DNA of 64,000 nucleotides from Clostridiales bacterium (GCA_030016385.1 JASEJN010000011.1:1-64000); one strand, 5' to 3'; shown: positions 18,380 through 26,399, counted from the stretch's first letter. The notes: generated by a model from the letters alone, not told the origin. Program-made: numbers and translations.

Positions 18380-18455
18380 GCGCCTGTAGCTCAGGGGATA
18401 GAGCAACGGTTTCCTAAACCGTGTGTCGGATGTTCGATTCATCTCAGGCGCACCA
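18380..18455 (+). tRNA. tRNA-Arg (anticodon CCT)
   Basis: Acceptor stem GCGCCTG/CAGGCGC, D-arm GCTCAGGGGATAGAGC, anticodon stem ACGGT/ACCGT with loop TTCCTAA (anticodon CCT), T-loop TTCGATT, discriminator A and an encoded CCA. Its 3' half is the prophage attachment core, so the mature tRNA sequence is kept intact although the 3' part comes from phage DNA. Confidence 0.95.
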
Positions 18456-18456
18456 A
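18409..18456. repeat. attL core (48 bp)
   Basis: Identical to 51403-51450. It spans the anticodon stem-loop to just past the CCA of tRNA-Arg, the common target zone of tyrosine integrases. Confidence 0.95.
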
Positions 18457-18496
18457 AAAAGGCTCTGATGCAAGCGGCATACAGAGTCTTTTATTT
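18457..18496 (+). terminator. phage-supplied terminator for the tRNA
   Basis: GGCTCTG-ATGC pairs with GCAT-ACAGAGTC (bulged) and is followed by a T-rich run. It replaces the host terminator, now 33 kb away at 51453. Confidence 0.65.
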
Positions 18497-18523
18497 TGCC
18501 TATATAGTTTACATAATATTAAA

Positions 18524-18543
18524 TTGGGGACAAATTGGGGACA
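18524..18543. repeat. paired TTGGGGACA sites, probable integrase arm sites (left)
   Basis: Two direct copies of TTGGGGACA with an 11-bp period lie about 70 bp inside attL. A matching pair with the same period lies inside attR (51273-51292). Confidence 0.55.
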
Positions 18544-18549
18544 GTTTTT

Positions 18550-19740
18550 TTATTTTGCGTCTGAAAGCAGAGTATTGATTTTTTCAGCCGCCGTTTTATT
18601 TGCCGTTTGCAGCGCATGTGCGTATATATTACCCGTAGTAGATATATTCGCATGGCCAAGTAATTTAGATACAGTTTTAAGGTCCATCCCAGAGCTTAAC
18701 AGCATAGTGGCATTGGTATGCCGCAGCTGATGAAAGGTTATTTTTTTTAAGTTATGGCTTTTTAAAAATTTCGGGAACCAACGGCTAAAGGTATATGTGT
18801 TCATCGGGGACCCATTGCGCTGCGTAAATACAAAATCGGTATTATTCCACAGGCTACCCATTTTTAACCTATATTCATTTTGCTGCAATTTATAATTTTT
18901 TAGCATGGATAAGGTTATAGCAGGCAGCACAAGCACACGGTTAGATGTAACGGTTTTAGGACTTTTTTCAAATGTCCCCATTTTGGGCAGATATTGAGTG
19001 GCTTCAACTATACTAATTATGCCTGTTTGCATATTAATATGTCCCCATTTGAGGCCCATTAATTCACCCAAACGTAAACCGGTACTAATATCAATGTATA
19101 CAGCAAGTTTATATTTCAATTTTGATTCCGGCAGGGTATCGAGAGCCGCTAACAATGCCTTAATATCAGCTTCCTCGTAAAATTTTGCTTCACATTTTGG
19201 GACCTTAGGCGGTTTAATATTGGCGGCAGGATTTACAGCCAATAAATCCCATTCTTTTACAGCCGTTTCAAATATTGCATGGATTAAGCGGTGGTGGTGT
19301 TTTATCGTTTGCGCAGATAAGCCGCCGGGCTTACCATCTTTCCTAATACCACTTTCCTGAAGATTTTTATAAAATTCCACCAAGTGCAGCGGTTTGATTT
19401 TTTCAATTTTCAGGTGGCCCATAGCCGGCAGTATACGGCTATTTAACATTTCTTTATAACGGAATAAAGTTTTTGGAGCAAGATTTGTTTCCCCATAATC
19501 TTTTATCCATTTAGTGCATAAATCATTAAAGGTCATTTTAGCAGGCTCGATGTAAGTATTTGAATCAACTTCAGCGACGAATTTTGCAAGTTCAATTTTA
19601 GCTTTCCGCATTTTAGCAGCTTCAGTTTTCCCATCAATCGTTATTGTTTTTTTAAACTTTATACGCTTCCCATTTGAGGACCCACCAGGGACAACTAATC
19701 GATACGTATTTATGCCTCGCTTTTCAATCGACCCGGACAT
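18550..19740 (-). CDS. int: tyrosine-type site-specific integrase
   Basis: 396 aa, start preceded by an ggaggtgg ribosome site. Arm-binding domain (residues 1-60), SAM-like core-binding domain (about 68-165) and a catalytic domain with the full set Arg223 (GLRLGEL), His337-x-x-Arg340 (HQLRH), His363 (LLGH) and Tyr373. Located next to attL and transcribed toward it, as usual. It should catalyse integration into tRNA-Arg and, with an excisionase, excision. Confidence 0.95.
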   Translation of the reverse strand: MSGSIEKRGINTYRLVVPGGSSNGKRIKFKKTITIDGKTEAAKMRKAKIELAKFVAEVDSNTYIEPAKMTFNDLCTKWIKDYGETNLAPKTLFRYKEMLNSRILPAMGHLKIEKIKPLHLVEFYKNLQESGIRKDGKPGGLSAQTIKHHHRLIHAIFETAVKEWDLLAVNPAANIKPPKVPKCEAKFYEEADIKALLAALDTLPESKLKYKLAVYIDISTGLRLGELMGLKWGHINMQTGIISIVEATQYLPKMGTFEKSPKTVTSNRVLVLPAITLSMLKNYKLQQNEYRLKMGSLWNNTDFVFTQRNGSPMNTYTFSRWFPKFLKSHNLKKITFHQLRHTNATMLLSSGMDLKTVSKLLGHANISTTGNIYAHALQTANKTAAEKINTLLSDAK

Positions 19741-19751
19741 CGTTCCACCTC

Positions 19752-20093
19752 CTATTTGATTAAGTAATGTAATATATTGCCAGCAATTTTATCCGCATTT
19801 TTCTCTAACCTTGAATACTGGGTATTTAGCCCGATGTAATAGCTTTTTTTAGGGCAATCGCATAAAACATGTTTTAATTCATGCAATAGAACCATACATT
19901 GCAGCTCATGGCTAATACATGTATTTAATATAATATGAATATGTCCTAAGCGGCTTATGTACGTAAACCCGTATATGGCGGCATCTATGTATGCGATAGA
20001 TACTCGTATATCATATGCCGCCATAAGTTCGGTAAACGGGATATTGCCTTTTTTAAGGGATTCAATCAAATGCATGTCCAACATTTTATGCAT
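19752..20093 (-). CDS. ImmA/IrrE-type metallopeptidase
   Basis: Starting at the ATG complementary to 20091-20093 (aaaggagtg ahead) gives 113 aa. It has a zincin motif LLHELKHVLCD and a following EKNADKIAG that would supply the third ligand. In ICEBs1 and related phages ImmA cleaves the cognate repressor to trigger induction; here it lies directly downstream of the repressor gene, so the same relay is likely. Confidence 0.8.
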   Translation of the reverse strand: MHKMLDMHLIESLKKGNIPFTELMAAYDIRVSIAYIDAAIYGFTYISRLGHIHIILNTCISHELQCMVLLHELKHVLCDCPKKSYYIGLNTQYSRLEKNADKIAGNILHYLIK

Positions 20094-20109
20094 TTTAATC
20101 ACTCCTTTT

Positions 20110-20508
20110 TTACTCAGCACTTGCAGATTCTTCATCTTCAATTATTTTGATAATTTTGACAATTTGTTTTATGGCTTTGGGTGAAAGTTTCCGAGTTTGT
20201 TTGAAAAATAGGCGTAAATCTTCCCTTGCTCTTAAGGCATTCCAAAATTCCATCAATTCGGGATCCGATTTAATAGCGTTTGCAATTTCGTCAGCTGGTT
20301 TTTTCACGTCAGTAAGCCCAAGTATGTAATCAGTGGATACGCCAAAATAATCAGCTAATTGCTGCACAAATTCAGCTTTGGGCTCCCTCATATTATTTTC
20401 ATACCGAGATAATGTTGCCTTTGTAGTACCTAATATATCCGCTAATTTTTCCAAGCTGATACTTTTTTCCTTCCTTAACACCCTCATTCGTTCCGAAAAA
20501 GTTGCCAT
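20110..20508 (-). CDS. XRE-family prophage repressor (ImmR/CI-like)
   Basis: 132 aa. Residues ~8-62 form an HTH_3 domain (SLEKLADILGTTKATLSRYE) and the C-terminal half is a helical, non-peptidase region. There is no LexA-type Ser/Lys self-cleavage domain, which fits control by the neighbouring ImmA protease. It faces a divergent early promoter with repeated operator-like boxes. Confidence 0.85.
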   Translation of the reverse strand: MATFSERMRVLRKEKSISLEKLADILGTTKATLSRYENNMREPKAEFVQQLADYFGVSTDYILGLTDVKKPADEIANAIKSDPELMEFWNALRAREDLRLFFKQTRKLSPKAIKQIVKIIKIIEDEESASAE

Positions 20509-20543
20509 TTATAACACCTCCTTACATGCCATTATAGCTATTT

Positions 20544-20656
20544 GTTGCCAATAAGGGAAGAATCGTTACCAAATATATAAGATTTTTTTAAAATACTATT
20601 GACAAGTAACCAAAAGTAGTCTATTCTAATAATCAGAAGGGTTACCAAATATATAA
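20544..20656 (+). promoter_or_regulatory. lysogeny switch: early promoter and operator repeats
   Basis: TTGACA (20599-20604) and TATTCT (20622-20627), 17 bp apart, form a strong rightward promoter. GTTACCAAATATATAA occurs identically at 20565-20580 and 20641-20656; a related GTAACCAAA lies inside the promoter spacer and GTTGCCAAT near 20544. These are the likely repressor operators flanking and overlapping the promoter. Confidence 0.7.
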
Positions 20657-20670
20657 CGGAGGTGAGAATA

Positions 20671-20910
20671 ATGAAGAAAAATCCAAATTATAAATTGAAA
20701 GCATTAAGAGTAGAGCATAGGTTGACGCAAACGGATATGGGTAATTTATTGAATATAAGTAAGGTAGCCTATAGCTTTAAGGAAAACGGTAAAAGAGACT
20801 TTACCGAATCAGAAATAAGATATATTTGCAGTCACTTTAAGGCAAACCCAAACGATATTTTTTTTAATGATGTTACCGATGGGATAACACAATATGGAGG
20901 TGAGAAATAA
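20671..20910 (+). CDS. XRE-family HTH protein (Cro-like position)
   Basis: 79 aa from the ATG seven bases after ggaggtga. HTH_3 features (LTQTDMGNLLNISKVAYSFK). First gene of the rightward early operon opposite the repressor, the place of a Cro-type antirepressor. Confidence 0.75.
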   Translation: MKKNPNYKLKALRVEHRLTQTDMGNLLNISKVAYSFKENGKRDFTESEIRYICSHFKANPNDIFFNDVTDGITQYGGEK

Positions 20911-21134
20911 TGAATATAGCTCCAGTAACAATGTCCATGCAGGAGGCAGCAAATTATATCGGTATTAGCTATGAAATGTTAAGGCAGATGGCACTTAGGA
21001 AAGAAATACCATGTATATGCTGCGGGAATAGAAAGTTATTCAGACAAGCGACAATTGATGCATGGATGACTGAACAAGAAAAGAGTAAGGACAATATTGA
21101 TGACAGCTACGGAAAATTAAGAAAAATATATTAG
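20910..21134 (+). CDS. excisionase-like MerR/HTH_17 DNA-binding protein
   Basis: 74 aa, overlapping the previous stop. The HTH_17 form (SMQEAANYIGISYEMLRQMA ... CGNRKLFRQATIDAWM) is typical of excisionases and small phage DNA-bending proteins. It may assist Int in excision, or act as an early regulator. Confidence 0.7.
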   Translation: MNIAPVTMSMQEAANYIGISYEMLRQMALRKEIPCICCGNRKLFRQATIDAWMTEQEKSKDNIDDSYGKLRKIY

Positions 21135-21144
21135 GAGGGATAAA

Positions 21145-21468
21145 ATGCAGAATGCAACGGATATAAAAGTGGTAATAACAACAGGATTAAGCTGGGAGTT
21201 TGACGATGTACTAAAAGCAAAGTTTGAATTCAATACAGAGAACTTTGCTGAAATAAATAACGGAGTAATAACGCTGTATGCAGATAAGCCAAAATGTTTA
21301 ACTACGGATATAAACAATATTTGCAGATATATAGACAAGGTTAAAAACGTTTATATGGAGAGCGGGATGCCGGCAGAGGCGGCGGATACACTTATGAAGG
21401 AGATAAATAAACAGAAGGAGGAGGATGCAAGGGAATGTTTAAAATGGTTGCGTATAAAGGAAGCATAA
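21145..21468 (+). CDS. hypothetical phage protein, 107 aa
   Basis: Start after ttaggaggg. No recognised domain; the second half is helical and charged. Position between the excisionase-like gene and the recombinase suggests an early function. Confidence 0.6.
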   Translation: MQNATDIKVVITTGLSWEFDDVLKAKFEFNTENFAEINNGVITLYADKPKCLTTDINNICRYIDKVKNVYMESGMPAEAADTLMKEINKQKEEDARECLKWLRIKEA

Positions 21469-21513
21469 AGGATTTTAGGATATTTTTAAAGAGCATAAAA
21501 GGAGATGAACAAA

Positions 21514-22242
21514 ATGGAACAAACAAAGCCAAAAAATATATATCAAAAATTGATTGAGGTGAGAAAAGCAGTTCCATATTTGCAGAAGACAGAGAGTGGA
21601 AACCAATATAAATATGTTGGCAGCTCAGGAGTATTAACAGCAGTAAGAGGGGAATTAGATAAACAAGGCCTATTACTTATCCCGAGGGTAAAAAGCGTAA
21701 AGGTGACAGGCGACACAGTAGAAAAAACAGATAACTACGGTACTAAGCATACTACAACATGGTTTACAGAGCTAACAATGGAGTACACATGGATAAATGC
21801 CGACAACCCGGAGGAAAAAATAGTTTGCGAATGGTATGGGCAAGGCGTAGATATAGCAGGAGAAAAGGGAGTCGGTAAGGCTTTAACATACGCAGAAAAA
21901 TATTTCTTGCTTAAGTTTTTTAATATCGCAACAGACACGGATGACCCGGATAAATATCAGGAACTCGGCAACAATGAACTCCACATAAACCATGAACCAA
22001 AGCTGATAAGTAAGCCTGCTGGAGATACAATAACAGAAAAACAAGCTAAGCGGTTGTTTGCAATAGCAAAAGGCAACCAAGATTTAGTAAGGAATACAAT
22101 CGGGAAATATGGATATGAACGCACATCTGAAATTAAAAAGGCTGAATATGAAAATATTTGTAACGAAATAAGCGATAACGTAAAAATGCAAATATATGAT
22201 GATATCCCATTTATGGGCGATGCGGGAGGAGGAGAAAATTAA
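21514..22242 (+). CDS. erf: ERF-family single-strand annealing protein
   Basis: 242 aa from the ATG at 21514, nine bases past AGGAG; the ATG at 21505 is too close to it. The N-terminal ERF domain is recognisable (KLIEVRKAVPYLQK, QYKYVGSSGVLTAVR, VGKALTYAEKYFLLKFFNI, TDDPD). It would anneal complementary single strands during phage recombination, likely with the PD-(D/E)XK nuclease two genes on. C-terminal part is variable and charged. Confidence 0.85.
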   Translation: MEQTKPKNIYQKLIEVRKAVPYLQKTESGNQYKYVGSSGVLTAVRGELDKQGLLLIPRVKSVKVTGDTVEKTDNYGTKHTTTWFTELTMEYTWINADNPEEKIVCEWYGQGVDIAGEKGVGKALTYAEKYFLLKFFNIATDTDDPDKYQELGNNELHINHEPKLISKPAGDTITEKQAKRLFAIAKGNQDLVRNTIGKYGYERTSEIKKAEYENICNEISDNVKMQIYDDIPFMGDAGGGEN

Positions 22243-22437
22243 ATGAGAAACATTTTAGAACGTATTTTTGACTGGCTGGACAGGCAACTACATGCGGAGA
22301 CATATGACGCATTGGACAACGAGAATGTAAATCTAAGGATTAAAAATGCAGAGCTGGAAGATAGGCTTGAAAGTTACGAAGAAATAGAAGAGGCCCGCAA
22401 TGCAGAAAAGCGGGCACATCAAGTGATTTGGTGGTAA
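22243..22437 (+). CDS. small coiled-coil protein, 64 aa
   Basis: Starts directly after the ERF stop behind ggaggagaaaa. Acidic, with a heptad-like helical segment (ENVNLRIKNAELEDRLESYE). Unknown function; probably an early accessory protein. Confidence 0.6.
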   Translation: MRNILERIFDWLDRQLHAETYDALDNENVNLRIKNAELEDRLESYEEIEEARNAEKRAHQVIWW

Positions 22438-22462
22438 CCAAATCTTTTAATAAAAAAGCTGT

Positions 22463-22510
22463 AGGTATATTCTATCACTGCCAATAAAAAAAAGCAAATA
22501 GAATATACCT
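22463..22510. repeat. 13-bp perfect inverted repeat with 22-bp spacer
   Basis: AGGTATATTCTAT and its exact complement flank an A-rich spacer in the gap between two early genes. In RNA it would form a long hairpin without a T run; in DNA it could be an operator or origin element. Confidence 0.55.
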
Positions 22511-22534
22511 CAGGCCCTAAGGGGGAGGGAGAAA

Positions 22535-23287
22535 ATGGACCATACATCAGTGTCACAGTTAAATATGTATTTACGATGCCCTGCGCAATACTATTACAGG
22601 TACATTGAAGGGCTAATTTTACCACCAAATGCAACAATTACAAGAGGTAAGACAGTACACAAAGGAATTGAAATAAATTACAAGCAAAAGATGAAAACAC
22701 ATGAGAACATGCCGCTGAATGACCTAAAGGATATCGTTGCCGAAGAATTCGATAGGGAGGCGGAGGATACTGATTTCAGGAATGATGACAGAGGCAAGAC
22801 CAAAGATTCCGCTGTAACGCTGGCGGCAACATATCACACCAAAATTGCCGCAAATATACAACCCGTAGGCGTAGAGCAGGAAATAAATATCCCATTAGCC
22901 GGCACAACATTAAAGGGATATATAGACCTAATAGACAATGCCGGTTATATAAGGGACACAAAAACGGCGAGCAAGTCTCCAGCGAAGAATACAGCAGATA
23001 AATCAATACAATTAACCGCTTATGCGTTAGCCTATAGGCGCATTTATGGACAACCAGAAGCCGGAGTAATACTTGACTATTTAGTAGACGGCAAAGTACC
23101 AAAGGCGGCAACTTTAGCATCGAGCAGGACCGGGGCACAAATAAAGCGGTTTTGCAGCATCGCATACTATATTTGTAACGCAATAAAGGCTGGATGTTTT
23201 TACCCGAATATAAACAGCCTAATGTGCAGCCCAAAGTGGTGCGGCTATTGGGACAAGTGCCATAAGGACTTCGGAGGCGACATGTAA
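22535..23287 (+). CDS. PD-(D/E)XK nuclease (RecB/Cas4-like exonuclease)
   Basis: 250 aa. Motifs in order: TSVSQLNMYLRCPAQYYYRY, RGKTVHKGIE, GYIDLID then IRDTKTASK (the D...DxK metal site), SIQLTAYALAYRR, and a C-terminal cysteine cluster (MCSPKWCGYWDKCH) that could hold an iron-sulfur site as in AddB/Cas4. Likely the exonuclease partner of the ERF annealing protein. Confidence 0.8.
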   Translation: MDHTSVSQLNMYLRCPAQYYYRYIEGLILPPNATITRGKTVHKGIEINYKQKMKTHENMPLNDLKDIVAEEFDREAEDTDFRNDDRGKTKDSAVTLAATYHTKIAANIQPVGVEQEINIPLAGTTLKGYIDLIDNAGYIRDTKTASKSPAKNTADKSIQLTAYALAYRRIYGQPEAGVILDYLVDGKVPKAATLASSRTGAQIKRFCSIAYYICNAIKAGCFYPNINSLMCSPKWCGYWDKCHKDFGGDM

Positions 23288-23288
23288 G

Positions 23289-24143
23289 ATGGAAGGTTGG
23301 ATAAAATTATACCGCAAGACATTAGAAAGCGATATGTATAAGGCCCTAACAAGCAAACAGAGAGACGTTATGATTAATTGCCTATTACTTGCCAACCATA
23401 AAGATGCAGAATGGAGATACAAAGGGAATATTTTCAAAACAATGCCGGGGCAGTTTGTTACATCTCTTAACAGCTTGAAAAAAAATTGCGCTAAAGACGT
23501 TACAATTAGAAACATTCGTTCAGCCATTGATATTTTAGAAACATGGGGATTTTTGACAAGCAAAGCGACAAAGACAGGAAGGGTAATAACCATAGTAAAT
23601 TGGCGGCTTTACCAAGACGAGAAAATCCCAACTGACAAAGATACTGACATAGAAGTGACAAAGAACCGACAAAGAAGTGACAAAGAAGTGACAACTAACA
23701 AGAATGATAAGAATGATAAGAATGATAAGAATGATAAAGAAGATTATATATATAGTCAATCCTCCTCAGTGCCATATAAGGAAATAATAAAAATATACAA
23801 TGAAACATGCAAATCATTAAGTAAGGTACAAACCGTAACGGATAAGCAGAAACAAAAGATAAAAACGCTTTGGGTCAAGGTAAACAAAAACATTACGGCT
23901 ATTCAAAATATATTTAAACGGGCAGAAGAAAGCGACTTTCTTTCAGGAAGAAACGGGAAATGGACAAACTGCAATTTTGACTGGCTTATAAATTATAACA
24001 ATTTTATCAAGGTACAAAAGGGGAATTACAATAACAGGGTGACGCCTGCTTCACATGCTAAAGTAAACGAGCCGAAAGGGTTTACTGTACTAAGAGGATT
24101 ATACGACAAATACAAGCAAGAAGAGGAGGCAAAAGAAGAATGA
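23289..24143 (+). CDS. DnaD/replisome-organiser-like replication initiation protein
   Basis: 284 aa. The N-terminal ~115 residues have the winged-helix form of phage replisome organisers (GWIKLYRKTLESDMYKAL, LETWGFLTSKATKTGRVITI). A low-complexity linker made by four direct 9-bp repeats (Lys-Asn-Asp units, near 23700-23738) joins it to a C-terminal domain. It overlaps the helicase-loader gene, so it should recruit that protein to the origin. Confidence 0.75.
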   Translation: MEGWIKLYRKTLESDMYKALTSKQRDVMINCLLLANHKDAEWRYKGNIFKTMPGQFVTSLNSLKKNCAKDVTIRNIRSAIDILETWGFLTSKATKTGRVITIVNWRLYQDEKIPTDKDTDIEVTKNRQRSDKEVTTNKNDKNDKNDKNDKEDYIYSQSSSVPYKEIIKIYNETCKSLSKVQTVTDKQKQKIKTLWVKVNKNITAIQNIFKRAEESDFLSGRNGKWTNCNFDWLINYNNFIKVQKGNYNNRVTPASHAKVNEPKGFTVLRGLYDKYKQEEEAKEE

Positions 24144-24667
24144 AAAAAGTTGAAATTGTTAAACTATTAGCTATTTTAAATACAGCATTTCCCAACATGC
24201 AAATTAGTGATGCAACGGTTAGCCTATGGTATGAATTGCTTGGAGATATTGATTTTATAATAGCCCAAGCGGCAATTAAAAAATTGTTGTTAGAAAGTCC
24301 ATACCCTCCAGCTATTGCAGATGTGCGCAAGCAAATTACTGAAATAATGGCGCCAAAAAATGGGCTGGAGCCTGCACAGGCTTGGGGAGAAGTTATATCA
24401 GCAGTTCAACATTTTGGCTTTTACAGGGAAGAGGAAGCAATAAAGAGTCTTAATCCCACGGTGGCAAAGGTCGTAAAATACATGAGTTGGAGAGAGATAT
24501 GCCTAAGCGAAGAGCCGGGAGTTGTGAGAGGGCAATTTTTAAAGATGTATGAACAGGTGCGGAAAAGAGAACAACAAGATGCATTATTACCGGAAAATCT
24601 TAAAAGCATTATTGCGAAAATAGCAGAAAGGCACGACTTAAAAATGATTGAAGGAGGTAAAGAGTGA
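24140..24667 (+). CDS. replicative helicase loader/inhibitor, SPP1 G39P-like
   Basis: 175 aa. The helical N-terminal domain (VEIVKLLAILNTAFPNMQIS ... YPPAIADVRKQI) resembles SPP1 G39P, which delivers the DnaB-type helicase to the origin-bound organiser. No helicase gene is seen in the prophage, so it presumably loads host DnaB/DnaC helicase. Confidence 0.75.
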   Translation: MKKVEIVKLLAILNTAFPNMQISDATVSLWYELLGDIDFIIAQAAIKKLLLESPYPPAIADVRKQITEIMAPKNGLEPAQAWGEVISAVQHFGFYREEEAIKSLNPTVAKVVKYMSWREICLSEEPGVVRGQFLKMYEQVRKREQQDALLPENLKSIIAKIAERHDLKMIEGGKE

Positions 24668-24936
24668 TGTTATATAAATTGGTAATATATGATGAGATAT
24701 ACAAAAAAGATAGGCTTCAAGAGATAGGCAAGGCGGCATCAGAGGGAGGCTTTGATGAATTACGGGAATTATTTGATGAACTCGCAAGCGATGGGGAGTG
24801 TTTTACGTACAAAAAAGAAAGAATATACCTTGTAGGCTGGGCATTAGCGAGATGGTATCCAAGGTTAGATTTTGGCATATCGGATGCAGAAAAATGCCAA
24901 ATAGATAACATAGATAACAATGGCAGGAAAATATAA
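24667..24936 (+). CDS. hypothetical phage protein, 89 aa
   Basis: The ATG overlaps the previous TGA by one base behind ggaggtaaa. Acidic, no recognised motif. Part of the early operon. Confidence 0.6.
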   Translation: MLYKLVIYDEIYKKDRLQEIGKAASEGGFDELRELFDELASDGECFTYKKERIYLVGWALARWYPRLDFGISDAEKCQIDNIDNNGRKI

Positions 24937-24981
24937 AAAATAAAAAATGAAGGGAAGTGAACAACCTCCAACAAGATTCTA

Positions 24982-25064
24982 CCACCTGCCGGTGGAATTA
25001 ACTCGGAGTATATATTAATAGTAAATAAGTGCTGATTAGGGCGTACCGAGACGCTTTAAGCAGC
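24982..25064 (+). ncRNA. candidate structured RNA with pseudoknot
   Basis: The 150-bp coding gap holds a hairpin CCACC-TGCC-GGTGG (24982-24995), then CTCGG (25002-25006), then a two-part stem GCTG...CAGC (25031-25034/25061-25064) enclosing GCGT/ACGC with loop ACCGAG. The loop CCGAG (25046-25050) is exactly complementary to the upstream CTCGG, giving a possible pseudoknot. It lies just before the ribosome site of the gene at 25086. I do not match it to a known family. Confidence 0.35.
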
Positions 25065-25085
25065 GAGGAGGCTGAGAAATAAAAA

Positions 25086-25319
25086 ATGAAAAAATTTGAG
25101 GTTATTGATACTAAAACAGGCAAGAAAGCAGACCCTATGCAAATAGCACTTAATGAAAACTGGGCAAAAGATTTGGTTTACTGCGACATGGAAGGGTTTT
25201 TCGTAGGTGAAAATGGCGAGATTATACTTGCTGATGAATGCGGACAATATGTTTATTGCGACCCGATAAGGTTTAAGGTAATTTGGCAAAGGCAAGGCAG
25301 AGAGGGGGAAGGGGAATGA
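25086..25319 (+). CDS. hypothetical phage protein, 77 aa
   Basis: Begins after the structured gap. Small acidic protein with a beta-rich look (FFVGENGEIILADECGQYVY); similar short proteins are common in Bacillota phage early regions, function unknown. Confidence 0.55.
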   Translation: MKKFEVIDTKTGKKADPMQIALNENWAKDLVYCDMEGFFVGENGEIILADECGQYVYCDPIRFKVIWQRQGREGEGE

Positions 25320-25489
25320 AAAGATACGAAGATTTTAATAATACATTTAAGGAAAACAAAAGTGCAGAGAGGCAATCCTTTGAGATGATAGTGGCCTATT
25401 TGGAAGAAATTTATGGAGTAAATTTGGACTGGTGCCGAGAAAAATATGAAAACCAGTTAGAATGGCTAAGGGAGGAGAATAAAAAATGA
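25316..25489 (+). CDS. hypothetical phage protein, 57 aa
   Basis: The ATG at 25316 overlaps the previous stop in an ATGA arrangement behind gggggaagggg. Charged helical protein; no family recognised. Confidence 0.55.
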   Translation: MKRYEDFNNTFKENKSAERQSFEMIVAYLEEIYGVNLDWCREKYENQLEWLREENKK

Positions 25490-25575
25490 TATGGCTGGTA
25501 GGAATAATCGCTTTTTACGTGGGTTTTGGGCTTGCGGCATTACTCAAAGTAACTGATAAGGGAGGTGAAAAATAA
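25486..25575 (+). CDS. 29-aa single-span membrane peptide
   Basis: Begins MIWLVGIIAFYVGFGLAALL: one hydrophobic span then a charged tail. Start behind ggaggagaat, overlaps both neighbours by a few bases, which argues for real translation in the operon. Function unknown. Confidence 0.5.
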   Translation: MIWLVGIIAFYVGFGLAALLKVTDKGGEK

Positions 25576-25808
25576 TGCGCATACCGGCGGATTGTAAGAC
25601 GTGCCTAAAGCGGCATGGTAATAAATGTTTGGCTTTTGATAATATACAACATATAGGCAGATGCGCAGGATATATCGATGATATGGTAAAGATAAAAAAG
25701 CTGTATAGCGATATGATAACATACAATAAAAAGCATAGCAGGTCGCAAAAGACGATATCGCTGATTAAAGCCGAATATAACAAAATAAGCCGGAGGGGGA
25801 CAATATGA
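25575..25808 (+). CDS. cysteine-containing phage protein, 77 aa
   Basis: Starts at the last base of the previous stop. N-terminal Cys residues (DCKTCLKRHGNKCLAF, later RCAGY) could bind zinc. Basic C-terminus. Unknown function. Confidence 0.55.
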   Translation: MRIPADCKTCLKRHGNKCLAFDNIQHIGRCAGYIDDMVKIKKLYSDMITYNKKHSRSQKTISLIKAEYNKISRRGTI

Positions 25809-26191
25809 GGCAATGGAGAATTACAATTCCCGGAGTGTTGCCGGGATTGAACGAATATATAAATGCAGAAAGAAAAAATAAGTATATGGCGGCAGCAGTA
25901 AAAAAGAAAATAGAGAGAGACATCATGTTGATAGCAAAGGCCCAATTAAAGAATACAACCATAAATAAACCGGTAACTATGGAATATACGTGGATTGTAC
26001 CGGATAGAAGGAGAGACAAGGACAATATAGCATTTGCTAAAAAATTTATTCAGGACGCACTCGTTAAAACAGGGATTTTGAGAGATGACGGATGGAATGA
26101 AATAACTGGCTTTACGGACAAGTTTAAGGTAGACAGGGAAAATCCAAGCGTAGAAATTAATATTAGGGAGGCATGCGGAAATGGAGAATAA
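25805..26191 (+). CDS. rusA: RusA-family Holliday-junction endonuclease
   Basis: 128 aa. Matches RusA in the N-terminal IPGVLPGLNEYINAERKNKY and the metal-binding DKDNIAFAKKFIQDALVKTG ... DDGW. It should cut four-way junctions arising from ERF-mediated recombination before packaging. Confidence 0.85.
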   Translation: MRQWRITIPGVLPGLNEYINAERKNKYMAAAVKKKIERDIMLIAKAQLKNTTINKPVTMEYTWIVPDRRRDKDNIAFAKKFIQDALVKTGILRDDGWNEITGFTDKFKVDRENPSVEINIREACGNGE

Positions 26192-26321
26192 AGGGTTAGA
26201 GGAGAAAGAAAAAAGATTAATACAGTATATAAGAAAATTAAGATATGGAGAATTGGTAATAAAAGTACAGGACAGTCTTCCGATAGCAATAGAGAGGGCG
26301 AGGGAAAAAGTAAAGTTATAA
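26181..26321 (+). CDS. small basic phage protein, 46 aa
   Basis: Starts inside the end of rusA (ATG behind gggaggcatgcgg). Helical, Lys/Glu/Arg-rich. No recognised family. Confidence 0.5.
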   Translation: MENKGLEEKEKRLIQYIRKLRYGELVIKVQDSLPIAIERAREKVKL

Positions 26322-26349
26322 AAACATAAGGGCTGACCGGAAAACCGGA

Positions 26350-26382
26350 GGCACTTCGAGAAAATCGAGGTGCCATTTTTAT
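26350..26382 (+). terminator. hairpin terminator inside the early region
   Basis: GGCACTTCGA / TCGAGGTGCC (one G-T pair) with a 5-nt loop, then ATTTTTATT. A smaller CCGGaaaaCCGG hairpin precedes it. It sits between the small basic protein and the HNH nuclease gene. Confidence 0.6.
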
Positions 26383-26399
26383 TATGGGGAGGGATATAA

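Noticed and set aside
18356-18730. 124-aa ORF crossing the tRNA-Arg and the integrase 3' end
   Set aside because: It runs through a tRNA gene and antisense to the integrase.
21436-21555. 40-codon ORF starting inside the 107-aa gene
   Set aside because: Overlaps both neighbours out of frame and lacks a ribosome site.
23700-23738. 9-bp tandem repeat as a replication iteron
   Set aside because: It encodes a Lys-Asn-Asp linker in the replisome organiser; an origin role is possible, since initiator genes can contain origins, but nothing else supports it.
24947-25018. 23-codon ORF in the early gap
   Set aside because: Only a poor ribosome site, and it spans the proposed hairpin.
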